NCBI GenBank assembly: GCA_963847675.1
Contig: CAWKAP010000004.1
Location: 248,001-312,000, forward strand
DNA: 64,000 bases
From: JADJWR01 sp963847675
GTDB lineage: Bacteria; Pseudomonadota; Gammaproteobacteria; Burkholderiales; Burkholderiaceae_F
Reading direction: 5' to 3'
In this document: in pieces, positions 19,230 to 27,343 of the stretch
How the letters are laid out: every line of letters starts with the position of its first letter
Numbering within the stretch: the stretch's first letter is position 1
The notes under the pieces: generated by a model
Told to the model about the DNA's origin: nothing
What the model saw: the letters and a program-made list of their open reading frames with translations, nothing else
Databases searched by the model: none
Position numbers and translations under genes: made by a program

Positions 19230-20026
19230 ACGACTGGATCTACACCTTGCACCCCGGCTCGCGTCCGCTTCTGGTGAGCCTGCCGCATGTCGGCACGCGC
19301 ATCCCGGATCCGCTCAAGCCGCGCCTGGTCGAGCGCGCGCTGGCTGCAGAAGACGCCGACTGGCATCTCGACCGGTTGTATGGCTTTGCACGCGACCTCG
19401 GCGCCAGCGTGATCGTGCCGCGTTACTCGCGCTACGTGATCGACCTCAATCGCCCGCCGGAAAACACGCCGATGTACGCCGGCGCCAACAACACCGAGCT
19501 CTGCCCGACGCGCTTCTTCAGCGGCGATCCGCTGTACCGGGACGGCCAGGCGCCGGACGACGCTGAGGTGCACTCCCGGCTCGACGAGTATTGGCGTCCT
19601 TATCACGGTGCGCTGGCGGCCGAACTTGCGCGGCTGAAGGACGAGCACGGCCATGCGGTCCTGTGGGACGGTCACAGCATCAAGTCGGTGCTGCCGTGGC
19701 TGTTCGAAGGCAGGCTCCCGGACCTGAACCTGGGTGCCGCGGGCGGCGCCAGCTGCTCGCCGTCGCTGCGTGCCGCCCTGATGCGGGTGCTTGAAGCACA
19801 GGACCGTTACACGCACGTGACCGACGGCCGTTTCAAGGGCGGCTACATCACGCGGCACTACGGACAACCCCAGGGCAGGGTGCACGCGGTGCAGCTCGAG
19901 ATGTGCTGGTCCACGTACATGGCCGAGCAGCCGCCCTACGAAATCGATCCGCATCGCGCGGCCGGGCTCGAGCCGCTGCTGCGCGCGCTTCTGCAAACGG
20001 CGATCGCCTGGAGCCCTGATGCCTGA
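19226..20026 (+). CDS. hutG: N-formylglutamate deformylase HutG
   Basis: A 266-residue enzyme that releases formate from N-formyl-L-glutamate, the last step of the five-enzyme hut route. It shows LLVSLPHVGTRIP, DADWHLDRLYGFA, SRYVIDLNRPPENTPMY, LWDGHSIKSVLPWLFEG and QLEMCWSTYM, all typical of the family. ATG 19226 overlaps the hutI stop; its own end overlaps hutF by eight bases. Confidence 0.95.
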   Translation: MNDWIYTLHPGSRPLLVSLPHVGTRIPDPLKPRLVERALAAEDADWHLDRLYGFARDLGASVIVPRYSRYVIDLNRPPENTPMYAGANNTELCPTRFFSGDPLYRDGQAPDDAEVHSRLDEYWRPYHGALAAELARLKDEHGHAVLWDGHSIKSVLPWLFEGRLPDLNLGAAGGASCSPSLRAALMRVLEAQDRYTHVTDGRFKGGYITRHYGQPQGRVHAVQLEMCWSTYMAEQPPYEIDPHRAAGLEPLLRALLQTAIAWSPDA

Positions 20027-21431
20027 CGCGCGGCCGACGGCACTGTGGGCCCCTTGGGCGTGGCTCGCCGATCCGGCCGGCAAGGCAGGCTGGCGCGAGC
20101 ACGTACTGCTTCGCATCGGCGGCGACGGCTGCTGGTCGGAGATCAGCACGGGCGTTGCCCGGCCGCCCGCCGACGCGCAGACGCTGCCCGGCCCGTTGCT
20201 GCCCGGCGTCGTCAACGCGCACAGCCACGCCTTCCAGCGCGCCTTCGCCGGGCTCGCCGAGCGGCGCGAGTCGGCGTCCGACGACTTCTGGTCGTGGCGC
20301 GACAGCATGTATCGCGTCGCTTCGCGCATAACGCCGGACGAGCTGCGCGCGGTCGCCGCCCAGCTCTACGTCGAGTTGCTGATGGGCGGCTACACGCACG
20401 TGTGCGAGTTCCACTACCTTCAGCACGATCGCGACGGCGGCGCATACGCGGATCCTCTCGAACTGTCGTGGGCGCTCGCCGACGCGGCGGCCGAGGCGGG
20501 CATCGGCCTGACGGTGCTGCCGGTGCTGTACGAGCGCGCCGGATTCGCGCAGCCCGCGTTGCGCGACGAGCAGCGGCGCTTCGCAGCGCGCGCGCCGGAC
20601 GTCTGGCGGATCGCGAACGCAATCGCTGCCTGCGGCCGGCCGCTGGTGAACGCGGGGCTGGCAGTTCATTCGCTGCGCGCGGCCGCGCCCGAGTCGATCG
20701 CCGAACTGCGCCGCCTGGCCGAAGGCTTCGCCGGTCCGATCCACGTTCACGTCGCCGAGCAGACCGCCGAGGTCGACGACTGCATCGAGGCCACCGGTGC
20801 GCGTCCGATCGAATGGCTGGCCAGGCAGGGCATGCTCGATGCGCGCTGGCACCTGGTGCACGCGACGCACACGGTGCCGAAGGAAATCGAAGACGTGGCC
20901 AGGAGCGGCGCTGCCGTGGTGATCTGCCCGACCACCGAGGCGAATCTCGGTGACGGCCTGTGCGATCTGCCCGGCTGGCTCGCTGCCGGCGTGCCGATCA
21001 CGATCGGCTCCGACAGTCACGCCTCGCGCGATGCGCTCGAGGAACTGCGTTGGCTCGAGTACGGCCAGCGCCTGGCTCTGCGCCGCCGCAACGTTGCGGC
21101 GGCACCGCAGGCGGGCGTCCCGTCGACGGCCGAGCGGTTGTTCACGCTCGTCGTCAACGCCGGCGCAGCGGCAGCGGGACAACGCGCTTGGGGACTGCAG
21201 GTCGGTGCGCGCGCCGATGCGCTGATCGGCGACACCGCAGACGCTTCATCGCTCCTCGGCGTGCCCCCGGAGCGGCTGGTGGATGCGCTCGTGTTCTCGA
21301 GCCCGGGCCGGCCGTGGCGCGCTGTGCTGGTGGCCGGCCGGTGGGTCATCCGGGAGCATGGGCACCCGGCGCGCGATCGCATCGCCCACCGCTTCGAGGC
21401 CGCCATGCATTCGATCTGGGGCGCGCACTGA
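20019..21431 (+). CDS. hutF: Formimidoylglutamate deiminase HutF
   Basis: A 470-residue amidohydrolase that converts N-formimino-L-glutamate to N-formylglutamate and ammonia. PGVVNAHSHAFQRAFAGLAERR carries the metal-binding HxH, followed by the FHYLQHD loop, HVHVAEQTAEVDDC and VHATHTVPKEI, then CPTTEANLGDG and GSDSHASRDALEELR, which are diagnostic for HutF. Together with HutG it shows that histidine is degraded by the deiminase/deformylase route, not by direct formiminoglutamase cleavage. Confidence 0.96.
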   Translation: MPDARPTALWAPWAWLADPAGKAGWREHVLLRIGGDGCWSEISTGVARPPADAQTLPGPLLPGVVNAHSHAFQRAFAGLAERRESASDDFWSWRDSMYRVASRITPDELRAVAAQLYVELLMGGYTHVCEFHYLQHDRDGGAYADPLELSWALADAAAEAGIGLTVLPVLYERAGFAQPALRDEQRRFAARAPDVWRIANAIAACGRPLVNAGLAVHSLRAAAPESIAELRRLAEGFAGPIHVHVAEQTAEVDDCIEATGARPIEWLARQGMLDARWHLVHATHTVPKEIEDVARSGAAVVICPTTEANLGDGLCDLPGWLAAGVPITIGSDSHASRDALEELRWLEYGQRLALRRRNVAAAPQAGVPSTAERLFTLVVNAGAAAAGQRAWGLQVGARADALIGDTADASSLLGVPPERLVDALVFSSPGRPWRAVLVAGRWVIREHGHPARDRIAHRFEAAMHSIWGAH

Positions 21432-21582
21432 TCCTCGGTTCGTGTTTGCCGGCGCCACCACGGCCGGCCATGGGACGTGTCGGCTCGTTCTTTCCGCCGG
21501 TCAAGTTGCCGTCGGGCCGGCCTGTTCCGCGCCGCCGCGCTCAGTAGAATCCGCGACTCCGAATAACCCGCCGGGCGAAACG

Positions 21583-22572
21583 ATGATCCCTGGAGCAAAT
21601 GCCGCGCGCATCAGGCGCGCGCTGCCGTCCGCCGTCGCGGGCCTGCTGTTGTGGACTGCCGCAGCCCAGGCCAGCGTCGTCGTCGTGCTGAATTCCGGCG
21701 ACGCCACGGTCTCGCTGCTCGACCAGGACAAGCGCACGGAACTGAGCCGGTTCGACGTTGGCAAGGAGCCGCACCACCTGATGGCGACCCCGGACGGAAA
21801 GACGCTGATCGTCGCCAATGCCGCCAGCAACGACCTGCACCTCCTGGATCCGGTCAGTGGCGCGGTTCAGCGCCGGGTTCGCAACATTGCCGACCCGTAC
21901 CAGATCGGCTTTTCGCCTGACCGGAAGTGGTTCGTCGCCAACGCCTTGCGTCTCGATCGGGTCGACATCTACGGCGCGGAAGGCGACGAGTTGCGGCCGG
22001 TCAAGCGCCTGCCGCTGGCGCGCACGCCGAGTCACATGGCGTTTTCGTCCGACAGCCAGTTCGTCTTCGTCACCCTGCAGGAAAGCGACGAGGTCGCGGC
22101 AATCCGCCTGGCCGACCAGAGCGTGCTGTGGAAGATGAAGGTCGGCCGGCTGCCTGCCGGCATCTGGATGACGCCGGACGAAAAGCACCTGCTCGTCGGC
22201 GTGATGGGCGAGGACTACGTCGAGGTGATCGACTGGCGCAACCGCACGTCGGTCAGGCGCATCGTCACGGGCAAGGGCGCGCACAACTTCCGGCCGCTCG
22301 GCGACGGCCGCCACGTCTTCGTCGGCAACCGGGTGGCCGGCACGGTCAGCCTGATCGACCAGCAGACGCTGGAGAAGAAGCACGACATCGTCGTGCCCAA
22401 CGGCCCGGACTGCATGGAAGTCAGTGCGGACAGGAAGTGGCTGTGGATCACCCAGCGCTGGGGCAAGACGGTCGCCGTGGTCGACATCGAGGCGCGCCGT
22501 ATCGCGCATACGATTCCGGTCGGCCGCTCGCCGCACGGAATCTTCTTTTCCAACTCCGCGCCCTGGCGCTGA
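21583..22572 (+). CDS. Secreted YVTN-type beta-propeller protein
   Basis: A 329-residue protein with a signal peptide (RRALPSAVAGLLLWTAAAQA). The mature part is a run of about 40-residue repeats of the YVTN/YncE beta-propeller type, with LIVANAASNDLHLLD, RTPSHMAFSSDSQFVFVT, WMTPDEKHLLVGVMGEDYVEVID and VSADRKWLWITQRWGKTVAVVDI. It probably acts in the periplasm as a binding scaffold. The next gene, a polysaccharide-deacetylase-like protein, begins right at its stop codon, so the two are likely co-expressed. No catalytic residues could be assigned. Confidence 0.82.
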   Translation: MIPGANAARIRRALPSAVAGLLLWTAAAQASVVVVLNSGDATVSLLDQDKRTELSRFDVGKEPHHLMATPDGKTLIVANAASNDLHLLDPVSGAVQRRVRNIADPYQIGFSPDRKWFVANALRLDRVDIYGAEGDELRPVKRLPLARTPSHMAFSSDSQFVFVTLQESDEVAAIRLADQSVLWKMKVGRLPAGIWMTPDEKHLLVGVMGEDYVEVIDWRNRTSVRRIVTGKGAHNFRPLGDGRHVFVGNRVAGTVSLIDQQTLEKKHDIVVPNGPDCMEVSADRKWLWITQRWGKTVAVVDIEARRIAHTIPVGRSPHGIFFSNSAPWR

Positions 22573-23424
22573 GTGGAAGGCTGCGCAAAGGCGATGGGTC
22601 GAAGCGGCGTCGCCGGCCGGCTTCGGCCACTCTTCGGGGCCGTCTGTGCCCTCGCCGCACTGGCCGGGCCGGCGACTGCCGAGCCGCAGTGCCGCGGCTA
22701 CGTTTACCTGACGCTCGATACCGGCAACATGCGGCATGCCGACGACATCGCCGACATCCTGCGCCGGCATCAGGTAGTGGCGACGTTTTTCCTGGCCAAC
22801 GAGAAGACGCCGCGGGGCGATTCCTCCCTGGATCCGTCTTGGTCCGGATACTGGAAGGCGCGCGCCGGGGAGGGCCACGCCTTCGGCAGTCACACGTGGA
22901 GGCATGGGCGTTTCCTCGCCGACGACGGCGACGTCGTCCGCTACCGGCCCCAATTCGGTGAAGACGCAGGCCGGACGATCGCGCTCACGCCCGCGGCGGT
23001 CTGCGAGGAACTCCGTCGCGCGGAAGCGGCATTCTCCGCGTACACCGGCCAGCGGCTCGATGCGGTGTGGCGCGCGCCCGGCGGCCGCACCACGCCAGCG
23101 GCGCTGGCAGCGGCGCAGGACTGCGGCTTCGCGCATGTGGGCTGGGCGCCGGCTGGCTTTCTCGGCGACGAACTTCCCTCCGAGCAGTATCCGAACAGAG
23201 TGCTGCTCGCGCGCGCACTGCGCGACATCCGCGACGGTGACGTGCTGATGGCTCATCTCGGCATCTGGTCGCGCAACGACCCCTACGCGCCGACGCTCGA
23301 TCCCCTGATCTCCGGCCTGAAGCAGCGCGGCCTGTGCTTCCGCACACTGCGCGAGCATCCGGGCTATCGCGAGCAGGCGCCTGTCGCCGGCCAGCTGGCC
23401 GCATCGGCCGCGCGAAGGCGCTGA
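22573..23424 (+). CDS. Polysaccharide deacetylase-like (NodB homology) exported protein
   Basis: A protein of about 280 residues with a signal peptide (LRPLFGAVCALAALAGPATA) and a NodB-like fold. The first motif, normally TFDDG, reads TLDTGNM, so the second Asp (a metal ligand in classical enzymes) is Thr. The second motif is SHTWRHGRF (HxxxH type), the third is WRAPGGRTTPAAL and the fourth is VLMAHLG. GTG 22573 directly after the previous stop and ATG 22594 are both possible starts; the latter gives a cleaner signal peptide. It is coupled to the propeller gene. Confidence 0.8.
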   Translation: MEGCAKAMGRSGVAGRLRPLFGAVCALAALAGPATAEPQCRGYVYLTLDTGNMRHADDIADILRRHQVVATFFLANEKTPRGDSSLDPSWSGYWKARAGEGHAFGSHTWRHGRFLADDGDVVRYRPQFGEDAGRTIALTPAAVCEELRRAEAAFSAYTGQRLDAVWRAPGGRTTPAALAAAQDCGFAHVGWAPAGFLGDELPSEQYPNRVLLARALRDIRDGDVLMAHLGIWSRNDPYAPTLDPLISGLKQRGLCFRTLREHPGYREQAPVAGQLAASAARRR

Positions 23425-23429
23425 GCCCG

Positions 23430-24389
23430 ATGTTCGGCAGCCTGCAGCGCGTCTTCGACGTCGTGCACTCGTGGCTGTTCGAGACGGCGGTGCAGCCGCT
23501 GCTGTTCGCCGCCGGCGCGTCGTACTGGATGGAGGAGGCCTACCCGGCGACCGAGTGGTTCCTGCTCGGCATGGTGCAGGTCGTGCTGCTCTACGCGCTG
23601 CTCCGGCCGCTGGAGACGATGTTCCCGGCGGAGCAATGGAACAGCCGCCGCGGTACCGGTGTGGACATCATCTACACGCTGCTGCATCGGCTCGGCGCCT
23701 TCCCGCTGCTGGTGTTCCTGCTGCTGAGGCCGCTCGCCGACGCGGCCACCGGCTGGCTGCGCATGCATGAGTTCACGCCCTTCAATCTCGACTCACTGTG
23801 GCCCGGCGTGACCGAGGTACCGATCGTCGGCTTCCTGGTCTACCTCGTCGCGCTCGACCTGCTCGACTACTGGCTGCATCGCGGCCAGCACCGCGTGCGC
23901 TGGTGGTGGGCGCTGCACGCGCTGCACCACTCGCAGCGCAAGATGTCGTTCTGGACCGACGACCGCAACCATCTGCTCGACAGCCTGATCATCGATGCCA
24001 TCAAGGCGGCAGTGGCGCTGGCCATCGGCGTGGAGCCGGCCCAGTTCATCGGTCTCGTCGTCGCCGCGCGCGTGCTGCAGAGCGTGCAGCACGCCAACCT
24101 GCCATGGACCTACGGACCGCTCGGCTACGTGCTGGTGAGCCCGGTGTTCCATCGCGTTCACCACGCGATCGGCGTCGGTCATGAGGGGCGGCGTTTCGGC
24201 TGCAATTTCGCGGTGCTCTTCCCGGTCTGGGACCTGCTGTTCGGAACCGCCGACTACCGCCGCGCGATCGAGCCGACCGGGATTCGCGACCAGTTGCCGC
24301 CACCGCAGGGCAGCGCCCACGAATACGGCGAGGGCTTCTGGCGCCAGCAGTGGCTCGGACTGCGGCGGATGGTCGATCCGGCAGCCTGA
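23430..24389 (+). CDS. Sterol desaturase / fatty acid hydroxylase family membrane protein
   Basis: A 319-residue integral membrane di-iron oxygenase. The three histidine clusters of the family are HRGQHRVRWWWALHALHHSQ around residue 150-170 and VFHRVHHAIGVGHEGR around 235. Several hydrophobic helices precede them (FLLGMVQVVLLYALLRPLE, FPLLVFLLLRPLAD, PIVGFLVYLVALDLLDYWL). It could hydroxylate or desaturate a lipid; the substrate is unknown. ATG 23430 lies six bases after the deacetylase stop, suggesting a three-gene transcript from 21583. Confidence 0.9.
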   Translation: MFGSLQRVFDVVHSWLFETAVQPLLFAAGASYWMEEAYPATEWFLLGMVQVVLLYALLRPLETMFPAEQWNSRRGTGVDIIYTLLHRLGAFPLLVFLLLRPLADAATGWLRMHEFTPFNLDSLWPGVTEVPIVGFLVYLVALDLLDYWLHRGQHRVRWWWALHALHHSQRKMSFWTDDRNHLLDSLIIDAIKAAVALAIGVEPAQFIGLVVAARVLQSVQHANLPWTYGPLGYVLVSPVFHRVHHAIGVGHEGRRFGCNFAVLFPVWDLLFGTADYRRAIEPTGIRDQLPPPQGSAHEYGEGFWRQQWLGLRRMVDPAA

Positions 24390-24491
24390 TCCTCACAGGC
24401 CTGGCCGCGGGTCCCCGGGGCGCGTCGCGCGAAGGCGCTCCGCTCGGAATCGCGGATACCATCGCCGTCTTTCCTTCAGCATGAGGGCGTG

Positions 24492-25322
24492 ATGCAGCGG
24501 ATCGGCCTGATCATCGTCGGCGACGAGATCCTTTCGGGCAAGCGCGCAGACAAACATCTCGCACGAGTGATCGAAATCCTTGCGGCGCGCGGACTGAGGC
24601 TGCGGTGGGCGCAGTATGTCGGCGACGATCGCGAGGCGATTACCGAGCTGCTGCGTCGGTCGTTCGCGAGTGGCGACATCGTGTTCAGCTGCGGCGGCAT
24701 CGGCGCTACGCCCGACGATCACACGCGGCAGGCGGCCGCAGCGGCGCTCGGCGTCGACATCGAACTGCATCCGCAGGCGGCGGAACTGATTGCGCAGCGC
24801 TGTGCAGAGATGGCCGCGGAGGGCCGCGGCAGCGCCGACATGAGCACGCCCGAGAATCGGCAGCGGCTCAAGATGGGCGAATTTCCCCGCGGCGCGAGGA
24901 TCATTCCGAACCCGTTCAACCGCATTCCCGGCTTCTCGGTCGGCACGCACTACTTCCTGCCGGGATTTCCGGCGATGGCCTGGCCGATGATCGAGAAGAT
25001 TCTCGACGGCGAGTTCTCGGCGCTGTTCAACGCGGATCGGAGCGGCGAACGTTCGATGCTCGTCTTCGAGACTGCCGAGTCGCTCGTCGTGCCGATCATG
25101 GAGGACGTCGAGGCGCGCTATGCGGGCATCAAGGCGTTCAGCCTGCCTTCGCTCGGCGACGGGCAGGATGACCGCACGCGACGACGGCACATCGAACTCG
25201 GCGTCAAGGGGGATCTGGCGAGCGTCGACGCCGCGTTCGAGGCCATGCGGCGCGGCGTCGAGGCGCTTGGCGCGCCATTCGAACCGACACAAAAAAAGCC
25301 CGGTTCAGAGAACCGGGCTTGA
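24492..25322 (+). CDS. CinA N-terminal / MoaB-Mog-fold protein
   Basis: A 276-residue protein of the competence/damage-inducible CinA N-terminal type, with a molybdopterin-binding fold. It opens QRIGLIIVGDEILSGKRADKH, and contains RWAQYVGDDREAI and VFSCGGIGATPDDHTRQAAA (the GGIGxTxDDxT motif), then PGFPAMAWPMIEKIL. There is no C-terminal nicotinamide-nucleotide amidase domain, so it is a stand-alone form. The last codons overlap a rho-independent terminator reading in the other direction. Physiological role is unknown in this form. Confidence 0.88.
   Translation: MQRIGLIIVGDEILSGKRADKHLARVIEILAARGLRLRWAQYVGDDREAITELLRRSFASGDIVFSCGGIGATPDDHTRQAAAAALGVDIELHPQAAELIAQRCAEMAAEGRGSADMSTPENRQRLKMGEFPRGARIIPNPFNRIPGFSVGTHYFLPGFPAMAWPMIEKILDGEFSALFNADRSGERSMLVFETAESLVVPIMEDVEARYAGIKAFSLPSLGDGQDDRTRRRHIELGVKGDLASVDAAFEAMRRGVEALGAPFEPTQKKPGSENRA
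25291..25320 (-). terminator. Rho-independent terminator for the phasin transcript
   Basis: On the minus strand AAGCCCGGTT pairs with AACCGGGCTT around a short loop and is followed by a run of seven T. It lies 240 bases beyond the phasin stop and inside the last codons of the convergent CinA-like gene. Confidence 0.85.
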
Positions 25323-25560
25323 AAGCACCACCAAAGGAGGAGACAGAGGATTCCGGACTGGCGTCCGGAAAAGTGGTGCCAAGGAGACAATCGTTACGTT
25401 TCGGGTCCTTCTTTGCGCTTCAGCCAAGGCTGGACGATCTTCAGGCGCCCGTGTTTCATGCTGATGACCGGACGGGTAAGCGTGTGTTCACGCTCGAGTT
25501 CGACCTTGCCACGTCTCAAAGTTAGCAGCGGGGGAAGGGCGTGCCCATCCCCCGGTCGTC
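25323..25560 (-). other. Structured non-coding region downstream of the phasin gene
   Basis: No convincing protein is seen. Three inverted repeats are present: GCACCAC...GTGGTGC (25325-25379) enclosing the perfect hairpin TTCCGGAC-TGGC-GTCCGGAA, and GGGGGAAGGGC-GT-GCCCATCCCCC next to the phasin stop. Together with the terminator at 25291 this looks like a structured 3' untranslated region or a small RNA; expression data would be needed to tell. Confidence 0.45.
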
Positions 25561-26121
25561 TTAGGCCGCCTTGCGGGATTTCGGCTTGACCACGTCGTTG
25601 GCAGCCTTGACCGTCGCGGCGGTCGCAGCGTTGAAATTCGATTCGGCCATGTCGGCGGCCTGCTTGGCAGCCTTGTTGAACGTGTCGTAGGCGGTATTGG
25701 CCGCAGCGACGGCGCTCTTGAACATCGACGCGACCGGCTCCGCGCCCGTCGGGGTGTTCTTCGAGGCGAACTCGATCATCTCGGCGACCTGCTTGTTGTT
25801 CTGCGCGATCTGGGTCTCGAAGATCTTCGAGAAATCGGCGCCGGCGCCGGAAGCGATGCCGTAGACATTGCGGTTGTAGCTGACGACCTTCTCGAGCGTC
25901 GGCTGGGCCAGGCCGCTACCGACCGCGAGGAAGTCCTGAACGTCTTTCACGCCGAGCATGACCTGCGTCTTCTCGGCCGACTCTTCCATCAGCGCCTTGG
26001 TGGCGGCCAGGTTCAGGTCGACCAGTTTCTCGGTCGCTTCGAACATCGTGTGCGACAGCGCAAACAGCGCGTCCAGTTGGCTTTTCTGGAATTCGGCAAC
26101 TTGTGCGGGGGTGCTGATCAT
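25561..26121 (-). CDS. phaP: Phasin family protein (PHA granule-associated)
   Basis: A 186-residue protein starting MISTPAQVAEFQKSQLDALF, followed by amphipathic helices rich in Ala, Lys, Glu and Asn, and a C-terminal basic tail (VVKPKSRKAA). This matches phasin_2 proteins, which coat polyhydroxyalkanoate granules. ATG 26119-26121 has a GAGGAGTTGAAG ribosome site; the open frame upstream is AT-rich leader. It has its own promoter and a candidate operator at 26183-26231, and a terminator at 25291, so it is monocistronic. No PHA synthase is in the window. Confidence 0.92.
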   Translation of the reverse strand: MISTPAQVAEFQKSQLDALFALSHTMFEATEKLVDLNLAATKALMEESAEKTQVMLGVKDVQDFLAVGSGLAQPTLEKVVSYNRNVYGIASGAGADFSKIFETQIAQNNKQVAEMIEFASKNTPTGAEPVASMFKSAVAAANTAYDTFNKAAKQAADMAESNFNAATAATVKAANDVVKPKSRKAA

Positions 26122-26182
26122 CTTCAACTCCTCGTAGGGCTCGGTGGATTGGTCTGGAGAACTGCGTTGCGCTGCTTTCTGA

Positions 26183-26199
26183 TTTGTGCGGCGCACAAA
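26183..26199. promoter_or_regulatory. Candidate operator TTTGTGCG-G-CGCACAAA
   Basis: A perfect 8-base inverted repeat with a one-base centre lies just downstream of the predicted -10 box of the phasin promoter, where a repressor would block initiation. By position it is a candidate PhaR site, the usual regulator of phasin genes; no PhaR gene is seen in the window, so this is inference. Confidence 0.55.
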
Positions 26200-26202
26200 C
26201 GA

Positions 26203-26231
26203 ATTGTTGGGGAAGTTGACTGCCGTGTCAA
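26203..26231 (-). promoter_or_regulatory. Sigma70-type promoter of the phasin gene
   Basis: On the minus strand TTGACA (26226-26231) is followed after 17 bases by AACAAT (26203-26208). The -35 box is perfect and the -10 box matches at four of six positions. The surrounding 150 bases are notably AT-rich for this genome. Confidence 0.65.
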
Positions 26232-26410
26232 GCAAAATTGTTGCAGCGCCGCATAGCCAGAGAGATTTATATAAATCTTTATTAATCATATACATAAGAA
26301 GTTGCTCTGGGGCCAGGATCAACTGGACCTAGTCGATATTGCCGCACCGCGGGAGTCAGGAGCCTCATTGCCTGGCTCGCTAGAATGCCTGCTCTAGACG
26401 GGAGCCAGCG

Positions 26411-27343
26411 CTGAACGCCTTCTACAGCGATCGATTCGTCCTTCCCCTCCCGCCGGGCCACCGCTTTCCGATGGCCAAGTACACCCGGTTGCGCGAACGA
26501 GTGCAGTTCGAACTGCCGCAGGTCTCGCTGCTCGAGGCGCCGGCCGCACAGGACGAGGACCTTCTGCTCGCGCACGATGCCGATTACGTCCAGCGCGTCG
26601 TTGCCGGCGGACTGTCGGCGGCCGAGCAGCGGGCGATCGGCTTTCCCTGGACAGCGGAGATGGTCGAGCGCTCACGTCGGTCGGTCGGTGCGACGCTTGC
26701 GGCATGCGCAGTCGCGGCGGCCGAAGGCGTTGCGGCGAACCTTGCAGGCGGCACGCACCACGCGCAGCGCGACCGAGGGCAAGGCTATTGCGTGTTCAAC
26801 GATTCGGCGATCGCCGCGAAAGCGCTATGCCGCCGGCAGTCGCAGGAGCGGGTGGCGATCATCGATCTCGACGTGCATCAGGGTGATGGCACTGCAGCCA
26901 TCGTCGGCACCAGCCCGCATATCTTCACGCTCTCGCTGCATGGCAGCCGCAACTATCCGGCGCGCAAGGTGGATGGCCACATCGATGTCGGCCTGCCCGA
27001 CGGAACGGGCGACACCGCCTATCTCGATGCGCTCGACGCCGCACTGGCGCAGATGCTGGCGCGGTTTGTGCCGACCTTCCTGATCTACCTTGCCGGCGCC
27101 GATCCGCACGAAGACGACCGGCTCGGTCGATTGCGGCTGACTCTCGACGGTCTTCGTTCGCGAGATGCGTGCGTGTTCGACCTCGCAGCGCGGCTGGGCG
27201 TACCAGTTGCGGTGGCCATGGCCGGAGGTTACGGGCGCGACATCGAAACCACCGTGCAGGTTCACCTGAACACGGTGAAGGCAGCCCACGGACACTGGAT
27301 GCGGTGTCGTCAGGCAGGCGCGAGGGGTACCGGCCTTGGCTGA
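26411..27343 (+). CDS. Histone deacetylase/AcuC/AphA family hydrolase, probable CTG start
   Basis: A zinc-dependent deacetylase-like enzyme. Family blocks are FVLPLPPGHRFPMAKYTRL, DADYVQRVVAGGLS, GGTHHAQRDRGQGYCVFND, IIDLDVHQGDGTAAI (Asp/His metal and charge-relay residues), LSLHGSRNYP and YLAGADPHEDDRLGRL. The first ATG in frame is 26471, but the conserved N-terminal block begins 20 codons earlier, right after CTG 26411, which has GGGAG seven bases upstream; a TAG at 26381 closes the frame and no ATG, GTG or TTG lies between. A CTG start giving 310 residues is therefore likely. The substrate is unknown. Its end overlaps the next gene. Confidence 0.85.
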   Translation: MNAFYSDRFVLPLPPGHRFPMAKYTRLRERVQFELPQVSLLEAPAAQDEDLLLAHDADYVQRVVAGGLSAAEQRAIGFPWTAEMVERSRRSVGATLAACAVAAAEGVAANLAGGTHHAQRDRGQGYCVFNDSAIAAKALCRRQSQERVAIIDLDVHQGDGTAAIVGTSPHIFTLSLHGSRNYPARKVDGHIDVGLPDGTGDTAYLDALDAALAQMLARFVPTFLIYLAGADPHEDDRLGRLRLTLDGLRSRDACVFDLAARLGVPVAVAMAGGYGRDIETTVQVHLNTVKAAHGHWMRCRQAGARGTGLG

